Notes: generated by a model from the letters alone, not told the origin. 64,000 nt of DNA from Cymbomonas tetramitiformis (GCA_001247695.2 LGRX02029197.1:1-64000); one strand, 5' to 3'; counted from the stretch's first letter, positions 33,447 through 43,788 are shown. A program made the numbers and translations.

Positions 33447-34085
33447 ATGAGTGACGCAACAAACATAGATAACCCGTTAGAGAGCTTTGTTGAAGGGGAT
33501 AGTGAGTGGGCCGATCTAGAAGTACCAAATTACGAAGTTCTCTACGAGGAACTTCAAGGGCAAATCAAAGTACTAACTCAAACACTGGCCGACGTTCAAG
33601 GTAGATTGCAGGCAATGGAAACGCGTGAAGTGGATGTTCTGCGATACTTTGAAAACACCAAGGAAGTGAAAGGTCCGAACGCAGAAATTTACACTTTTGA
33701 GCTTTTTTGGCCGAAATCGAGAACCTTATTGTATTTTATCCCAGAATTTGTGCACAAGATGATTTCAAGCTATGTTGAAGAACCGTCATGGGACAAAAAA
33801 GAGGTAATCATAATGTGGAGGCACCTTTGCGAGGTACAGCAAGTCAAAGTTCGAAAGTTGACCTCGTATAATAATTACGATGAAAGCTTTACGAGTTTTA
33901 ATGATATTACGAAGAAGTATTTTAAAGATCACGAAGGTCGTGTACACACAGACGAGAAAGTCGACCTTTTAAAAAAGATGATCACAGATCCTAGCAAAAA
34001 TCACGAGGATGCAGCTATGACCGACGTTGGTGTATTACAAGCTCCAGAGCTGACAGCAGCTACTACTAGTGACGTGAATCCGTAG
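33447..34085 (+). CDS. unknown 212-residue protein with coiled coil
   Basis: The N terminus is acidic. A coiled coil follows at about 30-65 (LYEELQGQIKVLTQTLADVQGRLQAMETRE, quoted in part only as LYEELQGQIKVL). The middle is aromatic (FWPKSRTLLYFIPEF). The gene stands alone between two spacers and is AT-richer than its neighbours. Function unknown. Confidence 0.6.
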   Translation: MSDATNIDNPLESFVEGDSEWADLEVPNYEVLYEELQGQIKVLTQTLADVQGRLQAMETREVDVLRYFENTKEVKGPNAEIYTFELFWPKSRTLLYFIPEFVHKMISSYVEEPSWDKKEVIIMWRHLCEVQQVKVRKLTSYNNYDESFTSFNDITKKYFKDHEGRVHTDEKVDLLKKMITDPSKNHEDAAMTDVGVLQAPELTAATTSDVNP

Positions 34086-34316
34086 AGCAGCAAGAAACCC
34101 ATCCACGTCATATAAGCGGACATCGCAGCTCTGCCATCACATTTACCTTTGCCGTACTGTTGAAACATATAACTTTATTGCATTTCTGCTTATTAAAAGT
34201 CTTATATGCATGTAGAAAGCCTTGTATGTTTTCGGTGCAACGTGTAAACAGCACTTGCCTTACATGGACAAAGTATGCAAGTCATACAAAATTACCGGAC
34301 AGTCCATTGAACACTA

Positions 34317-35267
34317 TTAAACACCCAAATACACCTCTATTTTCCCCAAGTCGTTGATACGATTATTGTTGTTGCATAGCTTTTCTTTTACGTGGTGCCC
34401 GAAAACGATTGTGTTATTCTCAGCAACGAATTTGTACGGCTTTAGATGGCCCAACGCTGGCGCGCCCGCGTCCAGAGAAACACCCACCCTGAACACCTTC
34501 AACACCTTATGTTTTTCAGATAGTTCACTTTTGAAGCTTTCTTCGATGCTCAAATTCTTGTCCCCCACCATCGGCCTGAGGTTGGTGTTCGGGTCGCAAT
34601 ACGGCACAATACTTAGATTTTCTTTCCCCTTTTGAAGCAGCAGGAAGTACAAACCAACCCCGGGATACACGTCGTGACCCCAGTAATTGGGCATGCTGAC
34701 TCGCCCACCGACAATTAAGTTTAGGGCAACGCAGTCGCTTCCAATCGCACCCGTGGGTACGTTTTTCAGCACGCCGGCAAAATTGAAATGAGAATTCAGG
34801 TCGCTTAACTTTTCGTAGTCCGCCAAGGCTTGCCAGGTGCAGAAAACACCCGTGACGTTTTGGTATTTCATCAAATCGCGTTTAAGGTTATCTTGGTTTT
34901 GAGTGTTCGTCAGCACAAACAGCGGCCAGTTTGGCGTGTTGCTGTTTTGCTCCCCGCGTACGTTAGTCTGAATATCTCTAAGCAAGATTTTCGCTAGCGT
35001 GCTTTGAGCTGCGTTATTCGACGGTATCTTATGCAAATACAAATGGGGAATCGTCTCTTGCGCCCAAAACATACCTTGCTGCGCGTCCTGCGCGTACAAG
35101 GCGGGTTGCATGTTTTCCGGAAACTGCGTGGAGTTTGGTAGGGATGGCCCTGCATCGTACCCCGAGAAGATCGTACCTGAAAACTGATTCCGCAGATTGG
35201 AGGCGGGTGCTGGTGGCCCGATGCTTGTGCCTTCGAACAAGGGCGATATTGCGTACGGGGACGACAT
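34317..35267 (-). CDS. unknown 316-residue protein, structural candidate
   Basis: It starts at ATG 35267, 37 bp from a TATAAATA box on the minus strand. The N-terminal 60 residues are P/S/G/N-rich. The rest is a mixed alpha/beta protein with blocks such as VGGRVSMPNYWGHDVYPGVG and VGVSLDAGAPALGHLKPYKF. No membrane segment, enzyme motif or zinc cluster is seen. The strong promoter and position beside the surface-protein block make a virion component plausible, but I recognise no capsid family. Confidence 0.6.
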   Translation of the reverse strand: MSSPYAISPLFEGTSIGPPAPASNLRNQFSGTIFSGYDAGPSLPNSTQFPENMQPALYAQDAQQGMFWAQETIPHLYLHKIPSNNAAQSTLAKILLRDIQTNVRGEQNSNTPNWPLFVLTNTQNQDNLKRDLMKYQNVTGVFCTWQALADYEKLSDLNSHFNFAGVLKNVPTGAIGSDCVALNLIVGGRVSMPNYWGHDVYPGVGLYFLLLQKGKENLSIVPYCDPNTNLRPMVGDKNLSIEESFKSELSEKHKVLKVFRVGVSLDAGAPALGHLKPYKFVAENNTIVFGHHVKEKLCNNNNRINDLGKIEVYLGV

Positions 35268-35303
35268 GATTGCCTTTAGCGTTCTTTGTTTCGCGGTAGG
35301 TTG

Positions 35304-35311
35304 TATTTATA
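35304..35311 (-). promoter_or_regulatory. TATAAATA box (minus strand)
   Basis: It lies 37 bp upstream of the ATG at 35267. Confidence 0.65.
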
Positions 35312-35324
35312 TGCGACACGTCAT

Positions 35325-35849
35325 TTACGGTATAACATTAAGAAGTCTTGTGAGGGCGCTTTGATCGACGAGTTTATCGCCCGTCATGTTCACGCATCGC
35401 AGTTCCCTTAAACCATCGACCGGTTCCAAACGTAGGACGCAATGCGCGTGCGGCGACGCTACCCCGTGCGTCCTATACAGCTCTTGCAGGGATTCCATGA
35501 TGTGCGATCCCGGGTAACGATTGGTCGTGGCGTCCAGACACCAGCACCTCATGTTGCCTTTCGAACCGATACGTTTAACCACCTCACGGAATGTTTCGCG
35601 CCATTCCGCTCCGTGATCTATTGTTTCCCCGGAAACGCGCCGTCGATAGATGCACAAAACGAGCACCGCGGCATCGTCGTACGCCCCGAAGGTGCTACGC
35701 CACACAGGCGAAGGTCTCAACTGATCGGGATGTACGCGCAGAGCCTCCTTACGCGGGAGCGAGCTCTCATCGCTAACGGGCGCGCAGCGCACCTCCGCAT
35801 TCGAGGGGCATGGTGGACGTTTGCGTTCGAACAGACGCGGGACACTCAT
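35325..35849 (-). CDS. unknown 174-residue protein
   Basis: It starts at ATG 35849 downstream of an alternating TA tract (35887-35902) that can act as a TATA element. The protein is compact and alpha/beta-like with several Cys and W residues (NMRCWCLDATTNRYPG). No known domain is recognised. Both neighbours are on the same strand. Confidence 0.55.
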   Translation of the reverse strand: MSVPRLFERKRPPCPSNAEVRCAPVSDESSLPRKEALRVHPDQLRPSPVWRSTFGAYDDAAVLVLCIYRRRVSGETIDHGAEWRETFREVVKRIGSKGNMRCWCLDATTNRYPGSHIMESLQELYRTHGVASPHAHCVLRLEPVDGLRELRCVNMTGDKLVDQSALTRLLNVIP

Positions 35850-35954
35850 ACGTCCGAGTCTGCCCTTTGAACGCTGCGCGCGAACTTATATATATATATA
35901 TAGATTTACACTGTTTTCGTTTTTACCAACCACAATGATGTGTACAATGATTTT

Positions 35955-38543
35955 CTAAATGATCAATTTACTGCTCGAAGCCATTCTGACAGGGCGACGG
36001 TGTTTTGTCATTTGCGTTTGAATATCATTCAACATCTGGCTTGTGGATGACGATGATTTTTGCTTGGCATCTTTGACATCTTTCTTGTACATCGCTAATG
36101 CGATGGTCATGTAGATGTTCGCCGCCAGCAGCGACCCACCGGCGAGTGTGCTCACCAGTATCGTGGTTTGATCACTGATGGTCTGACCGCCGCCGCCGTC
36201 GCTCATGTCGAATGTGGGTGCGGATGTGGGTGGAGGGGGTGGATTTGTCGGTGGAGGCGTTGGTGGCGGGGTCGCTGACGCTGAGTCGCTGCTGCGGTCC
36301 GCTTCCACGTCAATCGTAAGCGTCTCCTCGTTGGCTCCGACGGACACCTGGTAATTCAGATCGCGCGGCAGAAGAGTGAAGAAGAGCTGCTCATCGCCCA
36401 CGCCGCGACGGGCTCGCGTGTCGCGCGTGGTCTGCAACAGCAGCCTGCGACGCTGAGACCCCGCGACCGGCCGCAGCATGGGCACGGCGCACACCGAGAT
36501 GCGATACTCGTCGCGAGCCACGCTGGGGCCGAGTCCGAAGTTGGGCAGCAGGGGCTGCACGAAGGCGTTTTTGGGGCCGGTGGCGGAATCGAGGTTATGA
36601 TTCATCAGCAGCGGCCCATCGCGATCGAGCTCGTCGTTCACCTTGAAGAAGGAGGAGGGGCTGCGCAGAGATGCGGTGGCCGCGCGCTGACCGTTGATGT
36701 ACGCCTTGAGCGTCGGGTGCAGACCGACCTCGTCGGCGATGCTGGAATCGTAGTGCATCACGGAGAAGCCGAGCAGCGATCCCGCATCCGCGGCCTGACG
36801 CAGCTGGCACACGTCCTCGATAAGGTCGTCGTTCGTGAGGTTGAACTCGCTCGACGAGTCCGCGCGCGTATACTCTAGGTACTGCTTGCTGGCGGCGCGT
36901 GCCATCACCGCAGAGAAGAGCACTTCGATATCGTACGAGGCGCGATCGGACGCCTCGCGCATGGTGACGTACGTGGCGACGGGGGTGTTCTCGCTGGTGG
37001 CGCGGATCATCGCCGGGCCGCCGGACTTGCCGACGTCGCGCAGCGCGTCCATCACAAACGCGGGCTGCCACCGGTCGTAGTCGATCACCTGCGCGCTGAT
37101 GGCGTCCGAGGCTATGGTGTGCATGGTCATCTCCAGCGGCACCTCCAACTCCACCGCCGTCAGCGCCGGTATGGCCGCCTTGACGACATGCTCGAGGTAC
37201 GGCTGCTTCAAAGGGTCGCTCACGATGCTCCCGTCCGTCTCTAGGAAGCGGTACTCGTAGCGCACGCTCATGTCGAAATCCACTTCGACGTCGGGCGCCA
37301 GCGGTGCGATAACCCCGTTCTGCATCGTTCCGACGTGGTACACGCAGACCATCACGGCAGACTGAGAGTAGAAGGTGCCGGTGTAGTCGCTGTCAAAATC
37401 GCCGGGCACCAAGGACGCGTCCGTCGCGACGGCCTCGCTGAATCCGTTCGAGCCGTACACGTGGTTGCAGTTCACGCTGCTCACGGGCTCGTACGCGCCC
37501 ATCGAGTCGGGCGTCGCCGGAATGAAGTAGTAAGCCTGGTCGGCATCTCCCTCGTCGTCGTACGTGAGCACCGCCGTGCGGAACTGGGGGGACTGATCGA
37601 GCACCAGCGCGGTCGGCGGAGCGGCGAGCAGATCCCTGCGTCTGCGCGCCGCGCTCGGTCCGAGCACGAAGGAGGTGATGTTAAATCGCGTTTTGAAGGT
37701 GTTCGTGCTGGAGCTGGTCAGTATGCGCTCCGTGGTCAGATCCGTGACCGAGAAGGTGTTGAAGCTGTCGATGCTCTCGTCCTTCACGGCCAAGGACACC
37801 ATCACGTTGTTCTGCGAGAAGAGACGAAAGTGCTGCTGCATGGTGCGCACCATGGAGCGGCCGTTCACCTTTTTCACCACCTCCTCGGTAATCACGACCG
37901 GAAAGTCGTACAGTACGCCCGTGTCCACGTACTCTTTGGTTACGCCCATGGCCTCCTGGTTCTGCAGGTAACGGTCCAGATCGACGGTGAGGCGCCACGA
38001 CATGCCTCCCAGGGAGCAGTCCGAGTCGATCTCGCGATTGCCGACGGCTCGCGTGGACGGGGTTGTGGTGCGCCAGGTGATGAGGGAGCTCTCGTTGCAC
38101 GCAAAGTCGAGCGCCGGCAGCGGGAGGTCCGTATCCGGGTCCGCGTACGCGCTGTAGGTTCGACCCTGAGATACGGCCCGATCGTAGAAGGTTTGACCGC
38201 AGCTGCTCGGCGCGTACCCGCGCGCGTTGGTAGGGTCGAAGAGCAGATCTAGTGGCTGCCACGCGGTGGTGCCGTCGCGCTTGCTGTTGGCGATGGCCTG
38301 CGTACCAAAAAGCAGTTCGAACACGTACCGATCCACGTTGTTCGGCGGGGGCGGCGGCGCGTACACCTCCAGTTCCACCTGCTGGTCCGCGGTGATTCTG
38401 ACGTCGGCGATTCGGGGCGTGCCGCAGATGAACGCCGACTGGCTCACCTGACTGTCGGTCGTCTGACCGGTGAATTGGGCCACGCCGTGATTGACGTACC
38501 ACAATAGAGCGATGGCATGCAGAGGCGCACGCATACCCGGCAT
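35955..38543 (-). CDS. large type I membrane protein, virion surface glycoprotein candidate
   Basis: From ATG 38543 (49 bp after a TATAAATA box) the protein is about 862 residues. It has a signal peptide (MRAPLHAIALLWYV...), a large beta-rich ectodomain with N-glycosylation sites, and a Pro-rich stalk (PPPTPPPTNPPPPPTSAPT). One membrane helix follows (ILVSTLAGGSLLAANIYMTIALAMY), in part ILVSTLAGGSLLAANIYM. A 60-residue basic Ser/Lys-rich tail ends it. A multibasic stretch (ARRRRD) near residue 315 and RRR/RARR stretches near 730 could be processed by a furin-like protease. No fusion-protein family is recognised. The longer TTG-started frame is not a credible start. Confidence 0.7.
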   Translation of the reverse strand: MPGMRAPLHAIALLWYVNHGVAQFTGQTTDSQVSQSAFICGTPRIADVRITADQQVELEVYAPPPPPNNVDRYVFELLFGTQAIANSKRDGTTAWQPLDLLFDPTNARGYAPSSCGQTFYDRAVSQGRTYSAYADPDTDLPLPALDFACNESSLITWRTTTPSTRAVGNREIDSDCSLGGMSWRLTVDLDRYLQNQEAMGVTKEYVDTGVLYDFPVVITEEVVKKVNGRSMVRTMQQHFRLFSQNNVMVSLAVKDESIDSFNTFSVTDLTTERILTSSSTNTFKTRFNITSFVLGPSAARRRRDLLAAPPTALVLDQSPQFRTAVLTYDDEGDADQAYYFIPATPDSMGAYEPVSSVNCNHVYGSNGFSEAVATDASLVPGDFDSDYTGTFYSQSAVMVCVYHVGTMQNGVIAPLAPDVEVDFDMSVRYEYRFLETDGSIVSDPLKQPYLEHVVKAAIPALTAVELEVPLEMTMHTIASDAISAQVIDYDRWQPAFVMDALRDVGKSGGPAMIRATSENTPVATYVTMREASDRASYDIEVLFSAVMARAASKQYLEYTRADSSSEFNLTNDDLIEDVCQLRQAADAGSLLGFSVMHYDSSIADEVGLHPTLKAYINGQRAATASLRSPSSFFKVNDELDRDGPLLMNHNLDSATGPKNAFVQPLLPNFGLGPSVARDEYRISVCAVPMLRPVAGSQRRRLLLQTTRDTRARRGVGDEQLFFTLLPRDLNYQVSVGANEETLTIDVEADRSSDSASATPPPTPPPTNPPPPPTSAPTFDMSDGGGGQTISDQTTILVSTLAGGSLLAANIYMTIALAMYKKDVKDAKQKSSSSTSQMLNDIQTQMTKHRRPVRMASSSKLII

Positions 38544-38591
38544 GGCCCGAATTCCACAAAGTGAATGTTTCTTACGCGAGTTCAAAGCGCT

Positions 38592-38599
38592 TATTTATA
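38592..38599 (-). promoter_or_regulatory. TATAAATA box (minus strand)
   Basis: It lies 49 bp upstream of ATG 38543 and supports that start over upstream non-ATG codons. Confidence 0.6.
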
Positions 38600-38816
38600 C
38601 GTACGGAGCATCCCAAGTGCGCGGCGAGAAATTCTAGTGCCATGCCACCTCACAAAGCCCGACATCATAAAAGGCTGATGCGCGCACGCGCGTGTGTATA
38701 TATATATATAAACTTCCACATTCAAGGCTATGGCGCGCGATTGCTAGTTACCCGCATGACAATCACGCGCGTACCAACAAAACGGGTCGCGAGCCGCCGG
38801 CCTCGGCGGTAACGCG

Positions 38817-40748
38817 ATGAATTCACATCGCGAGCAGGCCTGGACCTGCTGCGCGATGCTGCTCTTTCTGACGATTCTTGCAACGGCCGTGGCTGTCGTC
38901 CTCCTCTATCCGTACGAAGAGGAGAAGGATACCAACCGCCGCACCGAAAACACCCGTGTCGTGACCTCCTCCCATGCGGTATCCTCGGACGACGCCTTTG
39001 CCGAGCGACCCGTGAGCGCCCCCGCCGTAAACGTGTCCGGCGTGTCGCCGACGTACTTTCACGACAAGCCCCTTCCAACATGCTACGGCACGTATTCGGC
39101 GATGGGAGATCACCACGCGTTGAACGACGCGCTGCTGCAAAGGGTCGGGCGCAACTTTACCCGGGAGCGCACCGGTGAGGGGGATCGCATCAGCTTTCCC
39201 ACGGACGATGCCATGGACGCCTTTCTGGAATCGTACGGCGAGATACTGGCCTCCCATCTAAAATTCAACCCGGACGATTTGAACCGATTTATGGAGTTGA
39301 GATGCCACCGGGCCATGGTGCGCGTTTTGCAAACGGGCCCTACCGTGATCATCATCGCGGCGCGCGAACGCGGTGCGCCGCCCGCAACCTACTCTCGCGG
39401 CACCGAGCTGGTGCTTGTGCCAGATCCCGATCCCATGGACGCGCTCGTCGCGCACCCAGCTTGGAGGGACGTCAATTTCGAGGCGATGCGCAATCGTCTA
39501 CGCTGGTCCCTGCGCACGGAGCGTAATCACACGTACCTGGCGGACGGCGCGATCGTCGGCGACAGCACCCTTCGCGTGCGCGCCATCGCCCCAATGCCCA
39601 CCTACTACGTGATCAGCGATCGGTACGGGTACGGATTCTGCATCCCCATGAGCAGGCGGTACGTGAGGGACGATAACGCGGCGAACGGTTTTGGCACCGC
39701 GGCCTACCCGCATTACGGCTACTACCAGCTGACGCGCGACGGCGTGTATCTGGATGGAGGCGCCGTGTTCCACAATTTCGTGCCCGGACGCCCCAGCACG
39801 CGGGAGATCCGACTCGCCACGCAGGCCGCGGAGGCCGCGACTCAGGCGGCCGCGGCGAACCGCAGCGCCTGTCGCGTTGTGGCCGATCCGCTGGACGCCG
39901 CCAGAGCCCGAATCGCGGGGTCGCGTGTGGTGGAGGGCGAGGTGGTCGCTCCCGCGCGCAAGTACAGTTTTATGGTGTCGCTGCAGGTGGCGTACGACGT
40001 GAAGGCGCGGTCGATGGCCGCTCACGTGTGCGGGGGCGCGCTGATCGCGCCCCGATGGCTTCTAACCAGTGCGCACTGCGTCGACGGGGTGCACGTGAAC
40101 TGGCCGAGCAAGGTCAACTGCTTCGTGCACATCCACCACGCCGACATCGGACGCCAAACGCTCAGCAAGGACGACGAGGGGTGCGTCGAGAGCGTGGCGA
40201 TCGCCTCCGTGCGGCTGCACCCGTTGTACAACAGCACCACCTTCGCCTACGACATAGCGCTGGTGGAGCTGGTGGCCGCAAGCTCGTACCGGCCGATCGA
40301 AATTTACGACCCGGCGCGCCACGGGTCCGGATTAGACGTCACGGGGGCGACCGTGCACGTTGCGGGTTGGGGGCACACCACGTACAACGGGGACGTGTCC
40401 GACGAGCTGCTGGTCATGCGCACGCGCATCTACGACCGCGAAATGTGCGCCTACAACTACGCGCACATCAAGGACGAGGCGGGCGTGGAGCACACCATGC
40501 TCAACGCCGTCTTCGACGACTACAACTTCTGCGCCTACCGTCGCGACGGCGACACCATCGTGGACAATTGCCAAGGGGACTCGGGGGGAGCGCTGTTTCA
40601 CGAGGACGCGCGCACCGGCCGCGTCATGGTCATCGGCCTCGTCAGCTGGGGGTTCCGATGCGCCTACGCGCACAGCGTGGTTCCGGGCGTGTACAGCAAC
40701 GTGACGCACGCCTTGCCCTGGATCCGCGAGTACCTCCCGCATGCGTGA
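38817..40748 (+). CDS. membrane-anchored trypsin-like serine protease (S1 family)
   Basis: The 643-residue protein has a short cytoplasmic start and one membrane helix at about 14-32 (MLLFLTILATAVAVVLLY). A roughly 330-residue N-terminal domain of unknown fold follows. The C-terminal S1 domain begins near the activation-like sequence GSRVVEGE. The triad is visible: H420 in LLTSAHCV, D479 in YDIALVEL and S589 in CQGDSGGAL. The paired cysteines and GxxSWG-like VSWGF are also present. It faces the large surface protein at 35955-38543 across a divergent promoter region with a TA tract (38697-38711). That suggests, as inference, a role in processing virion or host-surface proteins. Full-length secreted S1 proteases are uncommon in large DNA viruses. 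Confidence 0.9.
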   Translation: MNSHREQAWTCCAMLLFLTILATAVAVVLLYPYEEEKDTNRRTENTRVVTSSHAVSSDDAFAERPVSAPAVNVSGVSPTYFHDKPLPTCYGTYSAMGDHHALNDALLQRVGRNFTRERTGEGDRISFPTDDAMDAFLESYGEILASHLKFNPDDLNRFMELRCHRAMVRVLQTGPTVIIIAARERGAPPATYSRGTELVLVPDPDPMDALVAHPAWRDVNFEAMRNRLRWSLRTERNHTYLADGAIVGDSTLRVRAIAPMPTYYVISDRYGYGFCIPMSRRYVRDDNAANGFGTAAYPHYGYYQLTRDGVYLDGGAVFHNFVPGRPSTREIRLATQAAEAATQAAAANRSACRVVADPLDAARARIAGSRVVEGEVVAPARKYSFMVSLQVAYDVKARSMAAHVCGGALIAPRWLLTSAHCVDGVHVNWPSKVNCFVHIHHADIGRQTLSKDDEGCVESVAIASVRLHPLYNSTTFAYDIALVELVAASSYRPIEIYDPARHGSGLDVTGATVHVAGWGHTTYNGDVSDELLVMRTRIYDREMCAYNYAHIKDEAGVEHTMLNAVFDDYNFCAYRRDGDTIVDNCQGDSGGALFHEDARTGRVMVIGLVSWGFRCAYAHSVVPGVYSNVTHALPWIREYLPHA

Positions 40749-40848
40749 TGACGGAAGCGAGTCCAGCGCGGATCGCAATCGAGGCGTTTGTATAGATACA
40801 CGCAAAAGGCTTGTGACCGTTTAGGAGACGCCGCCAAACAGTATCGCC

Positions 40849-41640
40849 ATGCTGCATCCGCACGACGTGCAGGAGATGTGCAGTCAGTCCATCATTTACA
40901 GCGAAGATATGCAGGACGATGCGGTGTCCAGTCGACCTCGCAATCGTGACGGGGCCGGTCCCGCGAACGAGGACGCCGCCGATGCGCCGGACGCGGATCG
41001 GCCGGCGAACCGCGCGATGCAGGACGAGTTTCAGGCGAACGACGATCTGGACGAGGTGGAGCACACGCGTGCGCCGAACGACCCGCCGCCCTTCTGTCCC
41101 ACTCTGCGATACGACCACGGGGCGACGTCCAGGTGCGTCGCCTGCATCTACGCGCAGCGACAGGGAGTTGCGCAGAACAACCGGGATGACGAGACGATAG
41201 ACCAACGGGAGCAACGCGCGGTTTTTGACGAGATGCTGGCCTTGATCAACGAAAACTACCAGCGAGGCACCTCGAACCACCAACTCGTGGATATGATTCA
41301 CGCGTTCTACGAGCGGGAGGTGAGACCGTATTGGGACTGCGGCGAGTGGGACAAACCGGCTATCTGGGAGCACATCCTGCACCACATGGGCGACGATCGA
41401 ATACAATGCGCGGAGATACGCTCCGCGCTGCTTCTGCAGATACAGGCGCTGCGGGACGTGGTGTGGGTGAAGCGCGGGGGGGGCGAGCGCCCGGGGCAGC
41501 ACACGCCGGATCACAAATCCCTACGGCTTATGAACGAGCTGATCAAAACGCACAATTCGCTGGTGGAGTCGGCCGCCCGGCGGCACCAGCAATCGCTGCA
41601 GCAGCAGCAGCGCGCGGTTAACGCCGGCGGGCAAATGTAG
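40849..41640 (+). CDS. unknown 263-residue protein with Cys pair
   Basis: It starts at ATG 40849 behind a TATAGATA box (about 40790). The first 85 residues are acidic and disordered. A Cys region (FCPTLRYDHG..SRCVACIYA) precedes a helical domain (FDEMLALINENYQRG, MIHAFYEREVRPYWDCGEW). The C terminus is Gln-rich. The spaced C..H..C-x2-C could bind zinc. I do not recognise the family. It is in the same orientation as the protease, 100 bp downstream. Confidence 0.62.
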   Translation: MLHPHDVQEMCSQSIIYSEDMQDDAVSSRPRNRDGAGPANEDAADAPDADRPANRAMQDEFQANDDLDEVEHTRAPNDPPPFCPTLRYDHGATSRCVACIYAQRQGVAQNNRDDETIDQREQRAVFDEMLALINENYQRGTSNHQLVDMIHAFYEREVRPYWDCGEWDKPAIWEHILHHMGDDRIQCAEIRSALLLQIQALRDVVWVKRGGGERPGQHTPDHKSLRLMNELIKTHNSLVESAARRHQQSLQQQQRAVNAGGQM

Positions 41641-41776
41641 CGCTGATACAAATAGTCAAATACTCTTAGAGCATGTTGCTACGGTTTATAGTATACACAT
41701 CTGCAAAATAAATGCACCGTTACGATTTAAAGACGTCTATTGTTACGATACAATAACAAATTTTTACGTGGGGACC

Positions 41777-43776
41777 TCATAGTATGTGCAATTTCGACAT
41801 CGTCGGCATCTGTGTCCGATATTTTTTTGACCACTTTTTTTGTATCTTGAACGTGTCGTAATTTCGTGGGTAGTGCATTCCATAATTGACGTATATCTCC
41901 GCGTATTGGGAGATTTCTCTGGTTGCGACCAAAAGCAGAAAACATTTGTTTTTTAGTTCTACTTTTTGGTATTCTACATTTTGACAAATGGCAAACTGTG
42001 TTATCGTATTTTGCTCATTTTTTTTTTAAGCTTTTTACCATATATACTGTCATCAATCAATTTTGATAAATACGAAGAAGCAGTTGGATACTTTTCATCA
42101 ATCTTCCTTGTAAACTCTGCTTTGGCTAGCTGGTTTGTATTTGTATCAAAAATGGGGGGCTCATTCGCCAAAGGTGCAAGCGGAAACACTTGATTCGGTT
42201 GAATCTTTTCTTTATAACCTTTTTTTAAAGTTTCCAATTCATCTTCATTTAAATAGTCTTCAAGGTTTTTCCAGTTGTCACAATCCCAGTCGTAATACTT
42301 ACTACTAATTTCAAAAACGTACGTCGTGTCGTACGTTTTGTCTTTGTTATAATCTTCATGCAGCTCTTTTAAAGGATAGTATGCTAATACGATCCCTGGT
42401 TCAATTTTTTTGGCAGTAAAAAGTCCAAGCGTTTGATCATCACAAAAACTTGTGTGCACAAACACCAATTGGTTACTGTTTTGCTTTATCGTAGCTTTTG
42501 TAGGATTTTTTTTCCGCAAGTATTCGCTTTCTGTTTCTACAAAGATATCGCCCACATACAAGCTATTTATTCGCACGTTTCCTGATATGGAATAAAAAAT
42601 ACTACTTTTATATCTACCCACCTTGGCTTCGGGACTGGGGCTTTCTAATTTCTGTTCGTCTGCCGTGTCGCTTCCTCTGCGTGATAAAAGCGACACATTC
42701 TGTTCGGGTATTGACCTAAACGAGTTGGTTGAATCCAAATTTTCTGTTGTGTTATACGGAATACTCTTTATTGCTACGTCTTCCATACTTTCGCTCGTTT
42801 CGCCTGGTGAAGGCAACGCGTTTAGATCTAACCTTAAAGTGCCCAACTGCGACACCCTTTCCGGTTCCAAACCCAAATTTCCTGTTGTGTCATATGTAAT
42901 ACCCCCCATTGGTACGTTTTCCTCACTTTCGCTCGTTTCGCCTGGTGAAGGCAACGCGTTTAGATCTAACCTTAAAGTGCCTAACTGAGACCCCCCTTCC
43001 GCTTCCGGATCCAATGTGACCGTATTTGGGTGATTTTGATATCCAATATTGATAGTCCCCGCAGGTGGGGACATTGGTATGCCTATTGAGCCACTTGCAT
43101 AATAATTTTGAACTCTGATATGGTCGCGGCTGGTGGTACCGGTACTAGCCGATGATGGAATGGCGCTGGAAGCTATATTTTTCAGTGTTTCTATATGTAA
43201 ATATTGGTGTTCCAAATCTTTTAATGATTTTAAATTATTTTGTTTAACCTTTAATAATTTTTCCGTATCAGTTTGTGCTTCCTCGCTTGCGGCCGCAACA
43301 TTATTTGGGTTTTTACGTATATATTTTTTTAATTGACGAATTTCGGCATTGGCGTCATCTACCTTTGAGATTTCTTGTACAGTTTTGTTAATTTGGTTTG
43401 TGTAGAAGTCCACGTTTTTGTACAGTTCAAAAACGAACGAATTCATTATATCTGTTTCTGTGTTTTTTTTACGGTCGCATATTTCGCATAAGTTACAAAA
43501 GTAATACGTATCGTTGTCATCGGATTTTTTTGGTGCAAAAATCACGTTTTTGTTCGGACACTCATCGCATTTGTATGTTGCGTTGCTCAATAACCTACCA
43601 GCAATAATATTGTAGTGCGATTGCAGTACTTTGGTATCATCAAAGAAAAATTTGCTTAAGATATACACGTACAAAGCGCGTTTATAATAATCGACATGGT
43701 CATAATACTCTTCGATTGTACACGAGGAAAAACAGTACGGGGTTTTTGATAAATGATAAGGCATGCTCAAATCCAT
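41777..43776 (-). CDS. SET-domain protein with zinc-like N terminus, frameshifted at an A10 run
   Basis: From ATG 43776 the frame runs to a stop at 42001. It has Cys pairs near residues 73-100 (CDEC, CNLCEIC), a coiled coil, a Ser/Pro-rich middle with two copies of a repeat (GTLRLDLNALPSPGETSES), and a SET-like N block (DDQTLGLFTAKKIEPGIVLAYYP, in part GLFTAKKIEPG). FPLAPLANEPP follows, matching FMFALMNEP of the other SET genes. The frame ends too early for a SET domain. Past the ten-base run 42018-42027 another frame encodes VATREISQYAEIYVNYG, the expected SET-C block, and stops at 41777-41779. One extra base in the run would join them. It is the fourth SET-type locus in the window. Confidence 0.68.
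42787..42983. repeat. in-frame direct repeat within the SET gene
   Basis: 42787-42845 and 42925-42983 are nearly identical and 138 bp (46 codons) apart. The duplication encodes the repeated Ser/Pro-rich segment of the SET protein and keeps the frame. Confidence 0.8.
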
Positions 43777-43788
43777 ATTATTATTTTT

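Noticed and set aside
37335..38252. 305-codon plus-strand ORF rich in H, V and R
   Set aside because: It is antisense to the large surface-protein gene in GC-rich DNA, with no start context or domain.
41727..41987. Separate 86-codon minus-strand gene
   Set aside because: It has no ATG near its start, and the overlapping frame carries the SET-C block that belongs to the upstream gene.
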